A stretch of DNA of 64,000 nucleotides. Source: Desulfobacteraceae bacterium. Lineage in GTDB: Bacteria; Desulfobacterota; Desulfobacteria; Desulfobacterales; Desulfobacteraceae. A model generated the notes under the pieces. That model was not told the DNA's origin. It worked only from the letters and a program-made list of their open reading frames with translations, and made no database searches. Where the stretch lies: the NCBI GenBank assembly GCA_016743945.1, contig JADGFI010000019.1, positions 33,623-97,622 on the forward strand, written 5' to 3'. Shown here piece by piece: positions 60,709-64,000 of this stretch (position 1 is its first letter; each line of letters starts with the position of its first letter). A program made the position numbers and the translations under genes.

Positions 60709-61871
60709 CTGACAAAATGACCTCGGAACAAATGAACGGCAAACCGGCCATGGCCCTGTCCGTTGTAATTCCTTCAGCAGGGTTTTCCTCTCGCATGCAT
60801 CAATTCAAGCCCCTGCTCAAATTTGGGGAGGTGCCCATGCTGGAGGTGGTGATACGCCTGTTTTTGAAATGCGGTATCCAGGATATCCTGGTGGTCACGG
60901 GCCACAACCATTCTCTTGTGGAACCGATCATCCAAAAGACAGGGGCCAGGGCTGTCTTTAATCAGGGGTTTGAGACGGGCATGCTGGGCTCCATCCAACG
61001 AGGAGCGGCACAGGTGAGTCGGTCAAGCCAGGGTTTTTTCCTGCTGCCGGTGGATATTCCGGCCATCCGGCCCAGTACCATCCTGGCGTTGGCAAAGGCC
61101 TTTGAAAGGGACCGTGAAAACCTCATTATTCCTGAATTTAATCAAACACCCGGCCATCCCCCCCTGATTCCGGCTCGGCTGATCCCAGAGATCATTGGGA
61201 TGGATTGCGCTTCAAACCTGGGAGAACTGTTGCTTGCTCAAAAGCAGTGGATCCACCACTCTGTACATGACCGGGGTATCCTTTTGGATGCGGATACCAA
61301 GGAGGCCTATGAAATTCTTGCCAAAAAATACCGGGACCTGGATATACCGGACAAAGAAGAATGTTGGTCCATCATCTGTTCTGTTCTTGCCGGAGAAACC
61401 GCCATCCATTCCCACCTGGCAATTGTAGCAAGGGTTGCGCTCACGCTTTGTGAGGCCATTGAAAGGAACCAAAATTCAAACAACAGGAAATATCAGGGGG
61501 TCTGTCTGAACAAGAATCTGGTACAGGCGGCAGCCCTGCTCCATGACATCAAACGAAAAGAGAAAAACCATGCCCTTGTCGGAAGTTATTTTCTTAAAGC
61601 CCTGGGTTTTTTCCGGGTCGCCGAGATTGTGGCGCAGCACATGACCCTTGTACCGGGTGAGCAAATAACCGAAAAGGAAATTGTCTATTTTGCAGACAAA
61701 ATATGTGCTGGTAACCGGGTGGTACTCGATTATGCCAAGCGATTTGCAGACAAGATCAAACAGATCCCCGAAGCAAAAAGCCAGATTTCGCAACGCTATG
61801 AAGCGACGCAACAGATTCAGCGTCTGATCGAATCTGCTGCCGGCCAACCCCTCCAAAAAATTTTGCAATAA
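60705..61871 (+). CDS. MobA/MocA-like nucleotidyltransferase fused to an HD domain
   Basis: A 388-residue fusion: nucleotidyltransferase domain (VVIPSAGFSSRMHQFKPLLKFG, about 19-40; DILVVTGHNHSLVEPI; LPVDIPAIRP) similar to MocA-type molybdenum cofactor cytidylyltransferases, then an HD phosphohydrolase domain (VQAAALLHDIKRKEKNHALVGSYFLKAL, about 268-295; AQHMTL). Paired with XdhC it likely prepares nucleotide-form Moco for a hydroxylase. The HD part suggests hydrolysis of a nucleotide or cofactor intermediate (inference). It overlaps the XdhC stop by four bases. Confidence 0.88.
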   Translation: MTDKMTSEQMNGKPAMALSVVIPSAGFSSRMHQFKPLLKFGEVPMLEVVIRLFLKCGIQDILVVTGHNHSLVEPIIQKTGARAVFNQGFETGMLGSIQRGAAQVSRSSQGFFLLPVDIPAIRPSTILALAKAFERDRENLIIPEFNQTPGHPPLIPARLIPEIIGMDCASNLGELLLAQKQWIHHSVHDRGILLDADTKEAYEILAKKYRDLDIPDKEECWSIICSVLAGETAIHSHLAIVARVALTLCEAIERNQNSNNRKYQGVCLNKNLVQAAALLHDIKRKEKNHALVGSYFLKALGFFRVAEIVAQHMTLVPGEQITEKEIVYFADKICAGNRVVLDYAKRFADKIKQIPEAKSQISQRYEATQQIQRLIESAAGQPLQKILQ

Positions 61872-61975
61872 AGATTCCCGCTGTTTTTATGGAAATGTTT
61901 TTTGGTGGGGAAGGAAAAGCCAGATCCGCAAGATATTTTTTTACAAGATGGTTTTATCTATGATATTAGAGGCGG

Positions 61976-62388
61976 ATGAAGCCACAAAAATTTTACACAT
62001 CCAAAGTTGCCCTTGTATCCTTTTCTCATTTTGTTCATGATGTGTATACAAGTTTTTTGTCACCCCTGCTGCCCCTGATTATTGAGAAGTTGTCGTTGAC
62101 CCTTAGCCAGGCAGGACTATTGTCCACTGTTATGCAGATACCGGCATTGCTAGACCCTTTCATTGATTTGGTTGCAGACAATAAGGGGCTTGCCCGTTGG
62201 CTGGTAATTCTGGCCCCCACCCTTACCGCCATTCCCATGTGCCTCATCGGCATCACCCCTTCCTATGGGCTTTTTATGATGGTCTCCTTTGCCGTGGTCA
62301 TTGTCGGGGCCATAGGCGATGTGGCAGGGCTCGAGAATATGTTCTCCATCTCTGCCCTGGTGTGATTTATGGCCATTCCTTTTTATTG
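61976..62388 (+). pseudogene. MFS transporter remnant with internal deletion
   Basis: The frame starts like a normal MFS/fosmidomycin-resistance-like protein (SFSHFVHDVYTSFLSPLLPLIIEKLSLTLSQAG; three to four helices), then after VVIVGAIGDVAG it reads LENMFSISALV and, past a TGA, FMAIPFY, which look like the C-terminal end of the same family (LExxFxISALLxxxAIPF). The middle of the protein, about 250 residues, is missing. The 129-codon frame is therefore a deletion scar. Confidence 0.7.
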
Positions 62389-62423
62389 AAACTTAAAAAA
62401 TAACTAAAAAAATGGAGGTTGAT

Positions 62424-63311
62424 ATGTTGAAAACCAATGAAGATAAAGTAGTTGAAATGTTTTTGGAATGCAAACCGGGCCAGCCCCGGGTGGGGGTCGG
62501 CTGGAAAGTGGATCACCAGGGAACTGCCTTTCTTTTGCCCAGCATCGGCGGGATTACCTTGAACGTACAGGCGGGAGAGTCGGCATTTGGTCTTGCCGGC
62601 GATCACATCGAACCAGGTGTTTCCTGTACGGCCAACGCTGACAAACCCAACGATTTCCCCAATAATTTTCTTCAGATTCTTTCCTGTGTGGGAAATGAGG
62701 CAAGGCTTGTTTCCGGAGAGGCCAAGGGGGAAACCGGCATCGTCCTGGGTCACCACGGTGGATCCGAACATATTATTGTGGAGTTTGCACGATCCGTCAA
62801 AGAGCGAATGACCTATGACGACAAGATTTTAATCCGGGCAAAGGGCCAGGGGCTTACGCTCACTGATTATCCTTCGATTAAACTCTTTAACCTGGACCCG
62901 GATCTGCTGCAAAAGATGGGCATTATCCCCGGGGAGGGCGGAACCTTGAAGGTGCCGGTGACCACAATGGTGCCGGCAGCGTGCATGGGATCCGGTGTGG
63001 GGCGCCCCCACGTGGGAGCAGGGGATTATGATGTGATGACCTCGGATCCTGCCACGGTTAAACATTATAAGTTGGACCAGATGCGGTTCGGTGATTTTGT
63101 GGCATTGATGGACCATGACAACTCTTATGGCAGGGCCTTTGTCCAGGGAGCTGTGAGCATCGGTATCCTGGTTCACTCCGATTGCCGTCTGGCGGGACAT
63201 GGTCCCGGGATATCCACCCTGATGACCTGCCCGACTTCTTTGATTGAACCGGTGCTGGATTCAAATGCCAATATAGCCAATTTGTTAAAAATCGGAACCC
63301 ACCGGGATTGA
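62424..63311 (+). CDS. DUF4438 domain-containing protein
   Basis: A 295-residue protein of the DUF4438 type: QPRVGVGWKVDHQGTAFLLPSIGGITLNV at the N-terminus, GETGIVLGHHGGSEHIIVEF, PVTTMVPAACMGSGVGRPHVGAGDYDVMTSD (about 185-215), and SIGILVHSDCRLAGHGPGISTLMT near the end. The family occurs in anaerobes, and no biochemical role is known to me. ATG at 62424 with GGAGG five bases before it is preferred over ATG 62412. It follows an MFS remnant and ends 100 bases before a hairpin. Confidence 0.78.
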   Translation: MLKTNEDKVVEMFLECKPGQPRVGVGWKVDHQGTAFLLPSIGGITLNVQAGESAFGLAGDHIEPGVSCTANADKPNDFPNNFLQILSCVGNEARLVSGEAKGETGIVLGHHGGSEHIIVEFARSVKERMTYDDKILIRAKGQGLTLTDYPSIKLFNLDPDLLQKMGIIPGEGGTLKVPVTTMVPAACMGSGVGRPHVGAGDYDVMTSDPATVKHYKLDQMRFGDFVALMDHDNSYGRAFVQGAVSIGILVHSDCRLAGHGPGISTLMTCPTSLIEPVLDSNANIANLLKIGTHRD

Positions 63312-63362
63312 TTTGTTTTAAATAGGACTGGCGGTCCCCAAAGAAAAGGGTGGTTTTTTTTG

Positions 63363-63410
63363 GGGCTTCCCCGGGATTTAAGGGGAAAATATTTTTAGAT
63401 CCCGGGGAAG
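63363..63410. terminator. Hairpin after the DUF4438 gene
   Basis: CCCCGGGAT and ATCCCGGGG pair across an A/T-rich loop (about 63366-63405), preceded at 63333-63364 by CCCCAAA/TTTTGGGG with a T-run. One or both probably terminate the DUF4438 transcript. Confidence 0.55.
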
Positions 63411-63425
63411 AGAAATCAGACCAGA

Positions 63426-63605
63426 TTAGATCAGATCAGGCCGGATCAGGCCATGGCAGAAGTGTACGGCATCAATATAATCGCGTACTTCTTCCCAAAT
63501 ACTTTCACTATCTTTGTATATATCAGCAAAATAATGCTTGTTAATTAATTTCTTTCGTTTGCTATGAAGTGATTCTGGCTTAATACTTGAAAAGGGTTGT
63601 AGAAT
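63426..63605 (-). pseudogene. Unassigned coding-like fragment
   Basis: The minus strand reads about 59 codons of protein-like sequence (PFSSIKPESLHSKRKK, NKHYFADIYKDSESIW, then EEVRDYIDAVHFCHG) ending at TAA (63426-63428), with no start codon and no ribosome site. It abuts and slightly overlaps the truncated transposase. Probably the 3' fragment of a gene disrupted by insertion or deletion; family not recognised. Confidence 0.35.
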
Positions 63606-64000
63606 ATAGCGAATGGCTGCTTACCAATGTCTTGAAAGATGTTCCCCACCGGCAATGGGTTTTCAGTATTCCCAAACGATTACGGATCTATTTTCTCTAT
63701 GACCGCAAATTACTGGCAAAGCTCAGCATTTGTGGATGGAAGGTACTCAGTGCCTATCTAACATCAGCTGTTCCATATGATGGTGCTGTTCCCGGAGCCA
63801 GCATTTCTGTGCAGACTTACGGTGATTTTCAAAATTTCAATCCACATCTCCACGCCATAGTTTCTGACGGCTGTTTTATAGATGACGACAGTTTCCGAAT
63901 AGCACCAGCATTCATGCTTGAAGACCTGGAAGAGGCCTTTCAGTATGAAGTATTAAAAATGCTCAAAAAAGAGGGGAAAATAAATGATGCTGTTATCGAA
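63584..64000 (+). mobile_element. IS91-type (Y-transposase) gene, 5'-truncated and cut by the window edge
   Basis: The frame opens after TAA 63581-63583 and reads LKRVVEYSEWLLTNVLK, DVPHRQWVFSIPKRLRIYF, LYDRKLLAKLSICGWKV, TYGDFQNFNPHLHAIVSDGCF. This is the catalytic region of IS91/IS801-type transposases, with the HLHxIV HUH metal motif (about 63851-63868). The normal cysteine-rich zinc-binding N-terminus is missing: upstream of KRVVE the sequence switches to an unrelated frame. The gene runs off the right edge, so its 3' part is not visible. Confidence 0.8.

Noticed and set aside
1..64000. CRISPR arrays, tRNA or rRNA genes, prophage
   Set aside because: No regularly spaced repeats, no cloverleaf with CCA-type end and no phage structural genes were seen on reading both strands.

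Overview
The window reads as a chromosomal segment of an anaerobic, sulfate-reducer-like deltaproteobacterium (Desulfobacterota, most like Desulfobacteraceae). This is inferred from gene content: folate-dependent C1 (Wood-Ljungdahl methyl branch) genes tied to Nuo-like subunits, GlcD/GlcF/LutB-type lactate oxidation genes, an anaerobic benzimidazole synthase (bzaF), Ni-superoxide dismutase, and sigma-54 two-component regulation. No rRNA, tRNA or CRISPR array was seen.

Layout. 0-11 kb (all minus): YcaO-TPR protein, MOSC protein, an ECF sigma/anti-sigma pair, and a tight MoxR ATPase - DUF58 - transglutaminase - mutY run, with pepA and a small membrane protein upstream. 11-18.6 kb (plus): a decayed ORF and two hairpins, then a TonB receptor - periplasmic binding protein - FecCD permease - FecE ATPase - DUF4198 - methyltransferase metal/metallophore uptake operon. 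18.6-24.6 kb: a PAS histidine kinase and a methyltransferase (minus), then a histidine kinase/NtrC-type regulator pair (plus). 24.6-28.1 kb: two tandem 16-bp dyads and a -24/-12 promoter precede an exported HMA protein, a DUF2318 protein, a small membrane protein and a FtsX/LolD-like ABC pair.

28.1-37.5 kb: a block flanked by imperfect direct repeats (the 3' end of the ABC ATPase gene plus the 3' end of a GntR gene). It holds a NuoG/FdhA-like, NuoE-like, NuoF-GltD fusion, metV, metF operon, which looks like a NADH-linked methylenetetrahydrofolate reductase complex, and a frameshifted TRIC-family gene. 37.5-42.6 kb: a GntR regulator with GlcD/GlcF-type 2-hydroxyacid dehydrogenase genes, two TGGTAATACCA operators, and a divergent lutB that has suffered an internal deletion and truncation.

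42.6-48.7 kb: a phosphoribosyltransferase, a TRAP transporter, an exported Ni-SOD, a DUF3786 protein and a PhzF protein. 49-56 kb: cobT and bzaF under a cobalamin riboswitch, a class III nucleotide cyclase, an HD-GYP protein, and thiC under a TPP riboswitch. 56-64 kb: two overlapping malate-dehydrogenase-like genes, a YhdH-type reductase, XdhC and a NTP-transferase/HD fusion for molybdenum-hydroxylase maturation, an MFS remnant, a DUF4438 protein, and a truncated IS91-type transposase running off the right edge.

The most interesting material is the MetVF/NuoEFG/GltD-like operon with its repeat-flanked insertion, the sigma-54-controlled metal operon, and the signal-peptide-bearing Ni-SOD. All family names come from reading motifs by eye; no database search was run.
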